In this document: piece by piece, positions 52,570 through 62,117 of the stretch
Numbering within the stretch: position 1 is the stretch's first letter
How the letters are laid out: each line of letters opens with the position of its first letter
Assembly (NCBI RefSeq): GCF_002310815.1
Contig: NZ_CP011033.1
Span: forward strand, 62,001-126,000
Origin: Pseudoalteromonas tunicata
GTDB lineage: Bacteria; Pseudomonadota; Gammaproteobacteria; Enterobacterales; Alteromonadaceae
Length of the DNA: 64,000 nt
Reading direction: 5' to 3'
The notes under the pieces: generated by a model
What the model was told of the DNA's origin: nothing
The model's input: only the letters and a program-made list of their open reading frames with translations
Database searches by the model: none
Made by a program: the position numbers and the translations under genes

Positions 52570-53658
52570 CTACAATGAAATGGCGTCACCTTCATTAAGC
52601 ACTAAAATGGGCATGGTTGAGCCCATTTGCTCTTTCATATTTAACAGCCTTACTAAGGCGGAATGTGAACTGATATCACCCATTTTCCAACTAGCATTGC
52701 CATAACCCCATGGGATCATCACTTTACAGCCTAAGTCTTGAGCGGCAGTTAACGCATCTTCGGGTGTCATGTGCACATAGCGATACCAGTTTGCATCCTC
52801 TGGGTGATGATAAGAAGCAATCGGTAATAAACAGATATCTATGTCGCCTAGTTGTTGTTTAATATCGGCAAAATGCGCCGAATAACCGGTATCGCCGGCA
52901 AAAAATAGTTTTTTACCTTTTGATTCAAGTACCCAGCCATTCCAGCTGGCTTTAGCCCAATCTTCATATAAAAAAGGCACCCAAATTCGATTACTAAAAT
53001 GATGTGCAGGCACGCTATGAATAGTGGTATCACCCACTTGTTGCTTGCTGTACCACGCCATTTCATTAATCTGATAACCGTCGTTAGGAAAATGATCGCC
53101 TAAACCAAGCGGCACATAAAAAGGCGTATTGACTCCGATGTCAGCAATGTCTTGCTTATTAAAATGATCGTAGTGAACGTGTGAATACATAATTGCATTG
53201 GCGTGAGTAAGTTCTTGCTCAGTTAACTTTGCAGGTAAATTACGATAAAAGCCGCTATCGAGTCGAAAGGCTAAATCAACCGGCCAATCAAATTGTGCAG
53301 TAACGGGGTCAAACAAAAATTGCTGGCCGTTGTCGGTGGTGACTTGAAAACTGGCATGGCCAAGCCATTTGACTTTAAAACCACTGTTTAAGGCAAGTGT
53401 TGGCTTTGGGCCAATATATTTGCAACGCTCAGCGGGTTGATCTGTTTCACATTGCAATTCAGGGCGAGGCTGATAACAGTTTTCTGTACAGGTGAGCGGA
53501 TAGGTTTTTTCACCGCTGTATTGGTTTACATAGCGGCCATCATCACCTTTAAATACTTTACTTTGTGGTTGAATAATTTGGTTAACATGATTGGCTGTAC
53601 TGCAGCCAGTGAGTAAGGTGATAGTGCCAACTAATAGGATTTGAATAGGGTGTTTCAT
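52570..53658 (-). CDS. MBL-fold metallo-hydrolase lipoprotein (NAPE-PLD/UlaG-like)
   Basis: This 362-residue lipoprotein has lipobox LLTGC at about 15-19, an N-terminal cysteine-rich segment (CTENCYQPRPELQC), then the metallo-beta-lactamase fold with KWLGHASF, SHVHYDHFNKQDI (metal ligands) and FFAGDTGYSAHFADI. HHPEDANWYRYVHMTPEDAL is typical of the NAPE-PLD-like group, which hydrolyse phosphodiesters of lipids. The substrate here is not known. Confidence 0.85.
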   Translation of the reverse strand: MKHPIQILLVGTITLLTGCSTANHVNQIIQPQSKVFKGDDGRYVNQYSGEKTYPLTCTENCYQPRPELQCETDQPAERCKYIGPKPTLALNSGFKVKWLGHASFQVTTDNGQQFLFDPVTAQFDWPVDLAFRLDSGFYRNLPAKLTEQELTHANAIMYSHVHYDHFNKQDIADIGVNTPFYVPLGLGDHFPNDGYQINEMAWYSKQQVGDTTIHSVPAHHFSNRIWVPFLYEDWAKASWNGWVLESKGKKLFFAGDTGYSAHFADIKQQLGDIDICLLPIASYHHPEDANWYRYVHMTPEDALTAAQDLGCKVMIPWGYGNASWKMGDISSHSALVRLLNMKEQMGSTMPILVLNEGDAISL

Positions 53659-53740
53659 CGAGTTTTCAAGTGCTCAAAATTAACGCTAAAGCGATAGTAA
53701 CCCGTTTAACAGAAGATTTCAGTAGCAAAATCTAAAGAGA

Positions 53741-54424
53741 TTATTTTACCATACTCACTGCAAGCACATGCTCAATCTGTTGTTTTTTACCATTCCACAC
53801 GTATTTATAATGGCCAGCCTGAATTGGAATGGTTACCGCTTTGGGTTTAAAGGCTGCAATGCATTGCCCGCCTTGTTCTCTAACACTGTTATAAATTAAG
53901 CCATTGCTGCCAAGGCTGCGTAGCTGTTTGGCAAATTGCTGGGGCGCAGCATAATCATCTTGATGCAAATGTGCATACGTATCTGCTCGAATATCATGCA
54001 GCGGCAGTGCTACTTTATTGATATAGCAACGCATGGTGAGTTCGGTATCGGGCTCTGCGGTGGCTGCTAAAAATTTTTCGCGGTGATAAATGGTTTCACT
54101 AAAGGCGGTATTAAGCTCTTTTGCACCGTAATATACCCCATATTCACGGCCATCGGTAAAGCGTGTTGCAATGCCAATATGGGTAAATGCTGCCATCACC
54201 GGCGTTGAACCAACCCCACAAATTCGCTCCTCACTCGGTACTAAAGCAAGGCAGCCTGTTTGTTCGCGCAGCCTATCGTTGGTTAGCGCTTCTATGGCAA
54301 AGACTATCTCTAAATCCTGCGGGTCGGCGACATTTTCAAATAAATCGATAGGCGGAAAGTGACTCGGGACAAGGCGATAGACGTTTTCCCAGTCTGGTAA
54401 GCAACTATTAACCTCGTTGAGCAT
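53741..54424 (-). CDS. RES-domain toxin (NAD+-degrading)
   Basis: This is a 227-residue toxin of a type II system. RES proteins degrade NAD+ in the cell. Landmarks are YRLVPSHFPP (conserved Arg), GVGSTPVMAAF, YGVYYGAKELNTAFSET (Tyr and Glu) and NSVREQGGQC. ATG 54424 overlaps the end of the antitoxin gene by 17 bases, so translation is coupled. Confidence 0.87.
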   Translation of the reverse strand: MLNEVNSCLPDWENVYRLVPSHFPPIDLFENVADPQDLEIVFAIEALTNDRLREQTGCLALVPSEERICGVGSTPVMAAFTHIGIATRFTDGREYGVYYGAKELNTAFSETIYHREKFLAATAEPDTELTMRCYINKVALPLHDIRADTYAHLHQDDYAAPQQFAKQLRSLGSNGLIYNSVREQGGQCIAAFKPKAVTIPIQAGHYKYVWNGKKQQIEHVLAVSMVK

Positions 54425-54797
54425 CAAGATACCTTCTTAAATCGCTAAGTTGGATCAAGCTACCTTTGAGCATAAATTCAAGGGCGGTTTGGCCATTAAA
54501 GGCTTGATTGGGTTTATGTGGCCACGCATCGGCTTGGACGCGAGTAGGAAATAAAATTCCCAGCGCTTTATAAATCCCCATAATGTAAGAAATCCGCTCA
54601 AGGGTATCGAGCGATAACGCCGATACTTTGCCTTTTTTCCAGTTGTAAAAGGTTGATTCGGCAGGTTTGCCGAGTAAGATAATTTGATCTTTTCCTTTTA
54701 CATGCCATGCATCCATGATGTTAAAAAATACGCCAAGTGCGACCTGCGCTGTTTTTTCTGGATGGGTATGTAATACCTGCTCTGTATTTGCTGACAT
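54408..54797 (-). CDS. Xre/MbcA/ParS-type antitoxin of the RES system
   Basis: This 129-residue protein starts at ATG 54797 with AAGG upstream. It has a helix-turn-helix at about 40-85 (PAESTFYNWKKGKVSAL, LERISYIMGIYKAL) and a C-terminal MbcA/ParS toxin-binding domain (NQAFNGQTALEFML, LSDLRRYLDAQRG). It should neutralise the RES toxin and repress its own operon. The palindrome-like CCTTAACACCTTGCCTTAA just upstream could be the operator. Confidence 0.87.
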   Translation of the reverse strand: MSANTEQVLHTHPEKTAQVALGVFFNIMDAWHVKGKDQIILLGKPAESTFYNWKKGKVSALSLDTLERISYIMGIYKALGILFPTRVQADAWPHKPNQAFNGQTALEFMLKGSLIQLSDLRRYLDAQRG

Positions 54798-54880
54798 GTT
54801 ATGCCTTAACACCTTGCCTTAATAGTTTAATATTACTCTGCTTTTGTAGTAAATTCAAATTATACTGTAAAATTGGTGTT

Positions 54881-56470
54881 TTATTGTGGCGTAGATTCAA
54901 GCGCATCGGCTGTAACCGTACGGGTATTGTTTTCACTTAAGGGTGAATCGAGCTGCTCAAAGGTGTTTAATTGCAGCATTTGTTCGGTAAAACGTTTTGC
55001 TAAGCTTGCACACTGCAATAAGTTATCAATTTCGGGCAGACCTTGTTGTAAGGCATTGGCTAAAATCGCCATTTTTAAGTGCTGATAATCAATCAGTGCT
55101 TGTGTCCAGGCTTGTTGATCTGCGTTTTGGCATACATCTTGAGCTTGTTTTAACCATTGTGTAAGGGCTAAACGGGGTGATGCATCGTGTTTAGTGCTGG
55201 CTAAATCAAGACTCGAAATTTGTTTAAGCGCGTTATTTGCGTTATGTAAGTAATGACTCGCAATCAGTACTTGCGTGAAACTATGCGCATGTTCTTCGGT
55301 CAATTGTTGTTGCGCGCAATTTTGCACAAACAAGTTCAATTGATTTAATCCTTGTTCAATTTGAGCCATGGCGGCAGGTTTTTGTTGTGGCTGTACCAAG
55401 CTTTGTAAATCAATACTTAAAATCTGTAAGTGCAGTTGTTTTAATTCGGTTTGTGCTGCGCGTGTTGCTAAATCTGGGATTTGGCTGATATTGTTATCGA
55501 GCTGGCTTGTAGTGCCTGTTAGCTTTTGATTAAAACACCGTAATAAATATGCTGACATTCGAGGCTCTAGCGGCAGCATTAACATCACCCCTAACAAATT
55601 AAAAACACTATGAAAAATAGTGACTGTTAAGGTTGCAGCCGAAGTAAATTGTAATGTTTGTTCAAGCCAGGCAATGCCAAATAGCAATGGGCTAATCAGC
55701 AATAAAGCAACAACCGCCGTTACACAGTTGAATAAAACATGGGCATAAGCGAGGCGCTTTGCATTTGCTGTCGCCCCTAAAGTTGCTAATAAAGCGGTAG
55801 ACGTAGTGCCAATATTTGCGCCAACTACTGCCGCAGCCGCAAGTTCTAAGCTTGCCAATTGAGTGGCTACAGCGGTTAAAATCAGCGCAATGGCCGCGCT
55901 TGATGATTGGGTTAATACGGTGAGCAGTGTGCCTAATAATAATCCTGCAATATAGGCATTGCCAATCCATGCACTAAAGGCGGCTAAATCGATTTGCCCC
56001 GTGAGTTCTGAAAAGGTTTGCTGTAGTGCCCCAATACCCATAAAGAGTAGGCCAAAGCCTGCGAGCGCCATGCCAAAAGAGCGTGCGCGGTCACTCCAAC
56101 CAAAGACCTTTAAAAATGCGCCTACGCCAATTAAAGCAAATGTATAAGCATCGAGTTTAACGGTAAAACCAAATAGCGTGACAAGCCATGCGGTGAGTGT
56201 GGTGCCCACATTACTGCCAAAAATCACCCAAACTGATTGGCGAAAGGTCATTAAACTGGCATTAACAAAGCCAATGGTGGCGACGGTTACAGCACTGGAT
56301 GATTGCACTAACGCGGTCACTAATACCCCAGCTGCAAAGCCACGCGAGCGACTTTTGGTCCATGTGCCGAGTAAATGTTCAAGCGCTTTACCGCCTGCGA
56401 GTTTTAGCCCTTCAGTGAGTAACCACATGCCAAGTAAAAATAATCCTAGAGCGCCAAGCAGTTGCAGCAT
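54881..56470 (-). CDS. Na+/phosphate cotransporter family protein (NptA/YjbB-like)
   Basis: This 529-residue membrane protein has the two inverted Na_Pi_cotrans repeats, each with a QSSSA motif (LVQSSSAVTVATIGFV near 56-72 and LTQSSSAAIALIL near 187-200) and GANIGTT/GSNVGTT. The last 200 residues form a soluble PhoU-like helical domain. It moves phosphate across the inner membrane. AAGGATCATT precedes the ATG. Confidence 0.9.
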   Translation of the reverse strand: MLQLLGALGLFLLGMWLLTEGLKLAGGKALEHLLGTWTKSRSRGFAAGVLVTALVQSSSAVTVATIGFVNASLMTFRQSVWVIFGSNVGTTLTAWLVTLFGFTVKLDAYTFALIGVGAFLKVFGWSDRARSFGMALAGFGLLFMGIGALQQTFSELTGQIDLAAFSAWIGNAYIAGLLLGTLLTVLTQSSSAAIALILTAVATQLASLELAAAAVVGANIGTTSTALLATLGATANAKRLAYAHVLFNCVTAVVALLLISPLLFGIAWLEQTLQFTSAATLTVTIFHSVFNLLGVMLMLPLEPRMSAYLLRCFNQKLTGTTSQLDNNISQIPDLATRAAQTELKQLHLQILSIDLQSLVQPQQKPAAMAQIEQGLNQLNLFVQNCAQQQLTEEHAHSFTQVLIASHYLHNANNALKQISSLDLASTKHDASPRLALTQWLKQAQDVCQNADQQAWTQALIDYQHLKMAILANALQQGLPEIDNLLQCASLAKRFTEQMLQLNTFEQLDSPLSENNTRTVTADALESTPQ

Positions 56471-56719
56471 AATGATCCTTGCTATAAATAGCGGTTGATT
56501 TGCGTTTAGTTAAGCCGATTATCACTTTAGCATCTTACTTGGCTTGAGTTACTTTAGAGAAGTATTGAATATGATATTGATCAATGAAGCGCCAATTAAG
56601 TTGAATTTTGCAGTAATTGTGCTAACAGATTGTTTTTTATAACGCTTAAAGGCGAAGTTAAGGGTGGCACAGCCAACAAATGTTTGGGCTGTGTCAATGT
56701 TGATTAGTGGACTGAGCCA

Positions 56720-57166
56720 CTAATTCTTTACACTGGTTTCTACTAATAGCGCTAACAATTGTAGTGATTCTTGCCAGCCTAAATAACATGCTTCTGGCAA
56801 AATTATTTCTGGAATACCCGCTTGGACAATTTTGATATCGGTGCCGCACATTAATTCTTTTAAGCTGATGGTGACTAGTATTTCGCCGCTTAAATTCGGA
56901 TCATCAAATTGGTCGGTATAACGGATACGTTGATTGGCAATCAGCTCTAGATAGGTGCCACCAAAAGAATGGGCTTCCCCGGTAGCAAAGTTATGAAAAG
57001 TAAGCGCAAAGGTGCCGCCCTCAATGGCATTAATATGATCAACGCTGCAAGTAAACCCGTTTGGTGGTAACCATTTACACAAGGCCGTGCCCTCAATAAA
57101 AGCACGGTAAACGCGGTTAGCTGGCGCACGCAGCACGCGGTGTAACTCAATGGTTGATGTAGGCAT
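56720..57166 (-). CDS. SRPBCC (AHSA1/START-like) domain protein
   Basis: This 148-residue protein has the activator-of-Hsp90-homologue-1-like fold: IELHRVLRAPANRVYRAFIE, ALCKWLPPNGF, GTFALTFHNFATGE and GWQESLQLLALLVE at the end. The fold binds lipids or hydrophobic ligands; the ligand is unknown. AAGGAG lies before ATG 57166. Confidence 0.85.
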   Translation of the reverse strand: MPTSTIELHRVLRAPANRVYRAFIEGTALCKWLPPNGFTCSVDHINAIEGGTFALTFHNFATGEAHSFGGTYLELIANQRIRYTDQFDDPNLSGEILVTISLKELMCGTDIKIVQAGIPEIILPEACYLGWQESLQLLALLVETSVKN

Positions 57167-57387
57167 AAAAACTCCTTTGTTAGGATAATTGGTAGAGTTG
57201 TTTTTAATTGGACTTTTCAGTTATAGCAGAGTCATTACGGATAGGTTAATTTTTGTACGGGTACAGGTGTGGCCAAGGTGGTTGCCTTATACTTATCGCC
57301 TAACTTGATATAAAAGGCTTGAGTATTAACAATCAAGCACGGTAGATTGAGCGCCAATTCATTGCTCATACTAAGCTAGAGAGAAAT

Positions 57388-57966
57388 ATGTCGTTATTAA
57401 AAATCGGAAAAACCTTGTTAGGGCTTAGCTGCGCTGCCTATTTAAGTGCTTGTAGTACGTTAAATTCAGTGGCTTTATATCAAGTGAGTGAAGCCAAACT
57501 TAACAGCCAAGTGGCTGGGCAATTGGCACAATTGAGCCGAAATGAACAAATAATGGGATTACCCGTCACGCTATCGGTCAAGCAAGCTACGTTTAAAATT
57601 GGCCCTGAAGGGCGAGATGTTTTGAACGTGACGGTAAAAGCTCAAGCTGCTGTCAGTGTGTTTGGTTTGAGTTATCCGGTCACACTCAATACTGCGCTTG
57701 AGGCTTCGCCCGAGTATCGTAGTCAAGACCATAGTGTGTATTTGAATTCGTTACAGATTTTAAACTCATCTATTAGTGCCCCAGGCTATAAAGGAAATTT
57801 AAAACCAATCGATCAGCGTTTTCAAAGTTTGTTAAATGATTTTTTGGCTAACAACCCTGTTTATCGCTTAAACGAAGCTAACCCAACTGAGCGGTTATTA
57901 ATGGCAGTGCCATTAAATTTACGAATTAAAAGTGGTGCAATAGAATTAACGCCTAAACTAAATTAG
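57388..57966 (+). CDS. DUF1439 lipoprotein (YceB-like)
   Basis: This 192-residue lipoprotein has lipobox LSAC (about 19-22). It shows the YceB/DUF1439 pattern: YQVSEAKLNSQVAGQL, GLPVTLSVKQATFKIGPEGR and PVYRLNEANPTERLL. It is an outer-membrane lipoprotein of unknown function. A stable hairpin follows the stop. Confidence 0.85.
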   Translation: MSLLKIGKTLLGLSCAAYLSACSTLNSVALYQVSEAKLNSQVAGQLAQLSRNEQIMGLPVTLSVKQATFKIGPEGRDVLNVTVKAQAAVSVFGLSYPVTLNTALEASPEYRSQDHSVYLNSLQILNSSISAPGYKGNLKPIDQRFQSLLNDFLANNPVYRLNEANPTERLLMAVPLNLRIKSGAIELTPKLN

Positions 57967-58014
57967 GACTTGTTTTGATGGCTTAGAAAGCTTCCTAAGC
58001 CATAAAAACAAGTC
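57967..58014 (+). terminator. Long hairpin after the DUF1439 gene
   Basis: GACTTGTTTT-ATGGCTTAG and CTAAGCCAT-AAAAACAAGTC form an almost perfect 19-base stem. There is no long T tract right after it, so it may act as a terminator with low efficiency or as an mRNA 3' end. Confidence 0.55.
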
Positions 58015-58188
58015 AAGTTATAGTCGTTATTGTGTTTTTGAATAAAGTTAAAGGTTTAAAAATCAAATGCTTAAATATTATTCTTTTGATTGTTTTTATT
58101 ACTATACACATTTGTTTACGATCAATAACTGGTGTTTTGTTATAAATTTGTTACTTTATTATCAGAGTAAGGCAACGAAGAGTGGAAA

Positions 58189-58410
58189 ATGAATAACGAT
58201 TTTAAAGGACTATGTTTATTTTTAGGATTAGTAGGACTTGCCTATGTGGTGATGCTGTTAGTCTTAGTGGCTTTTACGGGTCTTAAAATAGCCAAAAGTA
58301 TTTTGTTTATTCTACTGTTGTCATCAAGTTTAATTGCATTTGGCTTAAAGCCTGAGGTTAGAGCGCGGATTATTAGCAGGGCAAAAGCCGCTTTTTGCCG
58401 TGCAAGTTAA
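58189..58410 (+). CDS. Small membrane protein, hypothetical
   Basis: This 73-residue protein has two predicted membrane helices (LCLFLGLVGLAYVVMLLVLV and ILFILLLSSSLIAFGL) and a basic C-terminus. GAGTGG precedes the ATG. The function is unknown, and it stands alone between the DUF1439 gene and the convergent proA gene. Confidence 0.55.
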   Translation: MNNDFKGLCLFLGLVGLAYVVMLLVLVAFTGLKIAKSILFILLLSSSLIAFGLKPEVRARIISRAKAAFCRAS

Positions 58411-58504
58411 TATTGTTTTAATAGTATGGTTATTGCCCAAGATAAATTTGTGATTCCGTATTGATGTTACGCGCTACATGGTAGCTTTTTAATCGTTTAA
58501 AACT

Positions 58505-58555
58505 AAAACGGTCGTTAGAGTAAAGTTACTTTAACGACCGTTTTGTTTTTTATTT
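58505..58555 (-). terminator. Bidirectional terminator at the end of the proBA operon
   Basis: AAAACGGTCGTTA and TAACGACCGTTTT (with inner AAGT/ACTT pairing) form a stem flanked by T runs on both strands. It lies about 40 bases after the proA stop. Confidence 0.85.
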
Positions 58556-58592
58556 TGAATTTAGGTCTTTTAAGCACCTAAAACAAAATGAA

Positions 58593-59840
58593 TTAAGCGC
58601 GAATTTGGCCATCACCAGAGACTAAATATTTTTCGGTGGTGAGCGATTCAAGACCCATAGGGCCATACGCATGAAGTTTTGTCGTGGCAATGCCTATCTC
58701 AGCCCCTAAACCCAGTTCACCGCCATCAGAAAATCGTGATGAAGCGTTGATCATGACCACAGAAGCATCAACTAAACGTTGAAATAACGCAGCGCGCATT
58801 CGGTCTTCAGTACAAATTACTTCAGTATGATGGCTGCCAAATTGATGAATATGATCTAAGGCTTGTGACATGTTGTCGACCACTTTGATTGCAATCTCAA
58901 GGCTTAAATATTCTTCACCAAACTGGTCATCTGCAAGTAAGGTTGCGTCTTCAAAAAAGGCAAACGCGGTTTTACAGGCATTCACTTTAACCTTATGTAT
59001 TTTGAGCGCATATGACACTAACGGTAAAAATTGCGCCATAATATCGCGATGCACAATCAGACCTTCAAGGGCGTTGCAGACGCCGGTGCGTTGGGTTTTG
59101 CCGTTAAGAAGAAGATTAAGTGCTTTTTCAAGATCAGCTTCTTTATCAATGTATAAATGGCAAACACCTTTAAAGTGCTGAATAACGGGTATTTTACTGT
59201 TATCAGTCACAAAGTTAATTAAGCCTTCACCGCCGCGAGGAATGATCACGTCAATGTGATCTCGCTGCTGCATTAAATCCATTAGTAATGCACGCTCTGC
59301 TGTAGGCACTACGGTGATTAGCGCTTCGGGCAATTCAAATGAGCGCAGTACAGCCTGTAATACCTCAGCAATCGCTTTACTTGAATTAAGTGCTTCTTTA
59401 CCGCCACGTAAAATAACGGCATTGCCGGATTTAAAACACAGTGCTGCTGCGTCGGCTGTGACATTTGGACGAGCCTCAAAAATCATGCAAATAACCCCAA
59501 GTGGCATGCGCATTTTACTGATTTTTAAGCCATTAGGTTGTGTGCCTAAATCACGTAATTTACCTACTGGATCGGGTAGGGTGGCAATCGTTTCAATGCC
59601 TGTTGCCATGGCTTCAATGCGTTCTTCGTTGAGCATTAAGCGGTCGAGCATCGCATCAGGTAAATTATCGGCTCTTGCTTGGTTTAAATCTAAATGATTG
59701 GCTGCCAAGATAGGCGCGCAATGCTCTCGTAAACTCGCAGCCATAGTGCGTAAAATAGTATTTTTGCTTTCTTCTTTTAAGGTTAATAACGTACGAGCTG
59801 CTTGAGACGCTTGTTGCGATAAGTTTTTGATAAGATTCAT
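58593..59840 (-). CDS. proA: Gamma-glutamyl phosphate reductase
   Basis: This 415-residue enzyme makes glutamate-5-semialdehyde, the second step of proline synthesis. Landmarks are GVICMIFEARPNVTADAAAL, LRGGKEALNSSKAI, PRGGEGLINFV and the catalytic Cys in QRTGVCNALEGL (about 253). It overlaps the proB stop by ATGA, so translation is coupled. Its length matches E. coli ProA (417). Confidence 0.97.
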   Translation of the reverse strand: MNLIKNLSQQASQAARTLLTLKEESKNTILRTMAASLREHCAPILAANHLDLNQARADNLPDAMLDRLMLNEERIEAMATGIETIATLPDPVGKLRDLGTQPNGLKISKMRMPLGVICMIFEARPNVTADAAALCFKSGNAVILRGGKEALNSSKAIAEVLQAVLRSFELPEALITVVPTAERALLMDLMQQRDHIDVIIPRGGEGLINFVTDNSKIPVIQHFKGVCHLYIDKEADLEKALNLLLNGKTQRTGVCNALEGLIVHRDIMAQFLPLVSYALKIHKVKVNACKTAFAFFEDATLLADDQFGEEYLSLEIAIKVVDNMSQALDHIHQFGSHHTEVICTEDRMRAALFQRLVDASVVMINASSRFSDGGELGLGAEIGIATTKLHAYGPMGLESLTTEKYLVSGDGQIRA

Positions 59841-60940
59841 ACGTTCTCCAATAGGGCAAAATGTTTTTTAGAAATAATTGAATTATGTTGTGGATGCAAT
59901 GAGCCCACGAGTTCCGGGATGCTGGGTTGCTGTTTAACATAATTGAGTAAGCAACTGCTGTAATTGGCAGTGGCTTTGGCCATGCGCGTGCCATCACAAC
60001 TTCTAAGTAAAATGGTATCACCAACCGAAAACTCACCTTTGACCTCAACAATGTCATCACTGGTAATAACTGGGCTGTTTTGTGCAAAATGGTCTTTATG
60101 TTCATCGATAATCACTTCACCACATTCTTTTGTGGTGTGTGTCATCCAATGTTGACTCGGTGAGAGTGGGCTTTCGCAGGCGACAAAATGAGTACCTGGA
60201 TTTTGGCCCTCAAGTAAATAATGAAAAGATTGGGCTTTGAAGCCATTAATAATATAGGTATCGATACCTTGTGCGGTTGCCTTTTGGGCAGCTTCAATTT
60301 TAGTTTGCATACCACCGGTGCCGGTTGCACTAATGGCTCCACCCGCCATCGCAAAAATGTCAGGCGTGATGCGCGTTACATCTTTAAGTAATTGTGCGTC
60401 ACTAAACTTATGCGGGTTTTTATCATAGAGACCATCAACATCAGTGCAAATTAATAAGGCATCTGCATCAACCGCCGCTGCTGTCATTGCAGCTAAGTTG
60501 TCGTTGTCACCTACTTTAAGTTCTTCTGATGTCACGGTATCGTTTTCGTTTACTATCGGCATAATGCCGTTGTCGAGTAAAGATTCGATGGTATCTTTTA
60601 CGCTGATATAACGTTCACGATTACATAAATCAGCATGGGTCAATAAAATTTGCGCCACCGGTAAACCCAATAGCTTATCCCACATTGCCATCATTTCAGT
60701 TTGGCCCGCAGCAGCCATTGCTTTTTTAAGTGCCAAATTCGGTTGTTGATTGTTAAATAAATAACGTCCTGCAGCGACTGAGCCTGATGATACTAAAACG
60801 ACCTGCTGACCTTGTTGGCGAATGCGATGAATAAAATCAGCAATGTTTTTAAGGTATTTTTCACTGCAACCACAGGCGGTGGGTGCAATAAGAGCGCTGC
60901 CGACTTTAATGACTAAACGTTGTTTTTGTGTAATTGACAT
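59837..60940 (-). CDS. proB: Glutamate 5-kinase
   Basis: This 367-residue enzyme catalyses the first step of proline synthesis and is the target of proline feedback in related species. It has KVGSALIAP, VSSGSVAAGR, VNENDTVTSEELKVGDNDNLA and TDVDGLYDKNP in the amino acid kinase domain (about 1-255), followed by a C-terminal PUA domain (about 275-360). AGAGGACGT precedes the ATG. Confidence 0.97.
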   Translation of the reverse strand: MSITQKQRLVIKVGSALIAPTACGCSEKYLKNIADFIHRIRQQGQQVVLVSSGSVAAGRYLFNNQQPNLALKKAMAAAGQTEMMAMWDKLLGLPVAQILLTHADLCNRERYISVKDTIESLLDNGIMPIVNENDTVTSEELKVGDNDNLAAMTAAAVDADALLICTDVDGLYDKNPHKFSDAQLLKDVTRITPDIFAMAGGAISATGTGGMQTKIEAAQKATAQGIDTYIINGFKAQSFHYLLEGQNPGTHFVACESPLSPSQHWMTHTTKECGEVIIDEHKDHFAQNSPVITSDDIVEVKGEFSVGDTILLRSCDGTRMAKATANYSSCLLNYVKQQPSIPELVGSLHPQHNSIISKKHFALLENV

Positions 60941-60949
60941 ACGTCCTCT

Positions 60950-61159
60950 TTATTTAATTGTTAGTGATAATTGAGCGGTTGGTGCCGCTGATACTTTGGC
61001 CAATTGCGTTTGGCCAAAAGATAACCAGTAAATATTGAGAGTAGTAAAATGGGAGTGCTGATTGGCAAAGAGGCTTCGCTTGCCAATGAGGGCTTGGTAA
61101 AGAGTAGTTACTGGTTGTGAGAGGTAATTCACAGCCAATCTACTTTTGAAGAGGTTCAT
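60950..61159 (-). CDS. Possible 69-codon leader ORF upstream of proB
   Basis: A 69-codon frame (start MNLFKSRLAV, AGGAATGA upstream) ends 9 bases before the proB ATG on the same strand. It resembles no known protein and contains two palindromes (TTGGCCAA-N-TTGGCCAA and ATTGGCAA with TTGCCAAT), so it may be a chance frame through small repeats. If translated, it could couple to proB. Confidence 0.3.
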   Translation of the reverse strand: MNLFKSRLAVNYLSQPVTTLYQALIGKRSLFANQHSHFTTLNIYWLSFGQTQLAKVSAAPTAQLSLTIK

Positions 61160-61481
61160 TTCATTCCTGTTTTAATAGTATTCAACTTATAAAATGCTAA
61201 TCAAAAATTTCTTTAAAAAATCACCAAATCTAAAAAGTGATAAAAAACAGTTGATTACTATTTTAGTGGTTGTTTTATTGATTAAGCTTTTATATAAAAC
61301 TTAATTCATCACTAATAATTAGTGTTCTAACTATTATATTGAAGGTAAATCGCTCAAAGATCAACCCCACAATACGATTTAAGTTTTATCTTATTGTTTT
61401 TTATTACTTTTAATTTAGCGTTTCTAAATTAAAAGTAATTTTGTTAGAATTGAATTAATTTGAGTTGTATTGAGTTGGGAA
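61160..61481 (+). other. Intergenic region between proB and the MarR gene
   Basis: This AT-rich region lies between divergent genes and no gene was found in it. It should hold both promoters. Repeated AATTTTAG/CTAAATTAAAAG and TTAATTTGAG-like elements near 61420-61465 could be operator half-sites for the MarR protein, but this is weak. Confidence 0.35.
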
Positions 61482-61973
61482 ATGAAAAAGTATCAAGAGC
61501 TTTTGGTATCGATAAGGCAAGTGATCCGTGCAATCGATTTATATTCAAAAAAACTAAGCAAAGAGACGGGCCTCACCAGCCCTCAGCTGTTGGTATTGCA
61601 AGCTATTTCACAGCAAGACGGTGTGATGGTAAAAGAAATTGCCGAACAAATTAATTTAAGTTCAGCCACCATTACCAGTATTTTAGATCGCCTCGAAATA
61701 AGAGAATTAGTAATAAGAGAGCGCTCAACCACAGATAAACGCAGAGTCGGTATTTCGCTGACAGATAAAGGGTTTGATATTATTAAAGACTCTCCTACAC
61801 CGTTGCAAGAGCACTTCATTGCCCGCTTTGAATCGATGCAAGAGTGGGAGCAATCACAAATGCTCGCTACTATGCAGCGCATTGTAAGCATGATGGACGC
61901 AGAAGATCTTGATGCCTCACCTCTGCTCGAAGTGGGGCAAATACAAAAAACAGCTCCTATAGAAAATAATTAG
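61482..61973 (+). CDS. MarR-family transcriptional regulator
   Basis: This 163-residue regulator has a winged helix domain: GLTSPQLLVLQAISQQDGVMV, EIAEQINLSSATITSILDRL and the wing ERSTTDKRRVGISLTDKG. ATG 61482 is preferred to a TTG four codons upstream. It is divergent from the proBA operon, but a link is not certain. MarR proteins usually respond to small phenolic or oxidising compounds. Confidence 0.9.
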   Translation: MKKYQELLVSIRQVIRAIDLYSKKLSKETGLTSPQLLVLQAISQQDGVMVKEIAEQINLSSATITSILDRLEIRELVIRERSTTDKRRVGISLTDKGFDIIKDSPTPLQEHFIARFESMQEWEQSQMLATMQRIVSMMDAEDLDASPLLEVGQIQKTAPIENN

Positions 61974-62117
61974 AGTTCAAACTAATTAGCCTACAGTGGT
62001 GGTCTTTACTCGTTTTGATTGCTTGCAATAGACATGCTTTTTTAGCTAAAACTTAAAGCATTCCAATCTAATGAGGGACTTGCTTCGTAATGCAGGGTAA
62101 ACATCGGAGTTTATCTC

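Noticed and set aside
56666..56695. Hairpin downstream of the SRPBCC gene as a terminator
   Set aside because: The stem GGCACAGCC/GGGCTGTGTC is good, but no T tract follows on the minus strand, so I did not annotate it as a terminator.
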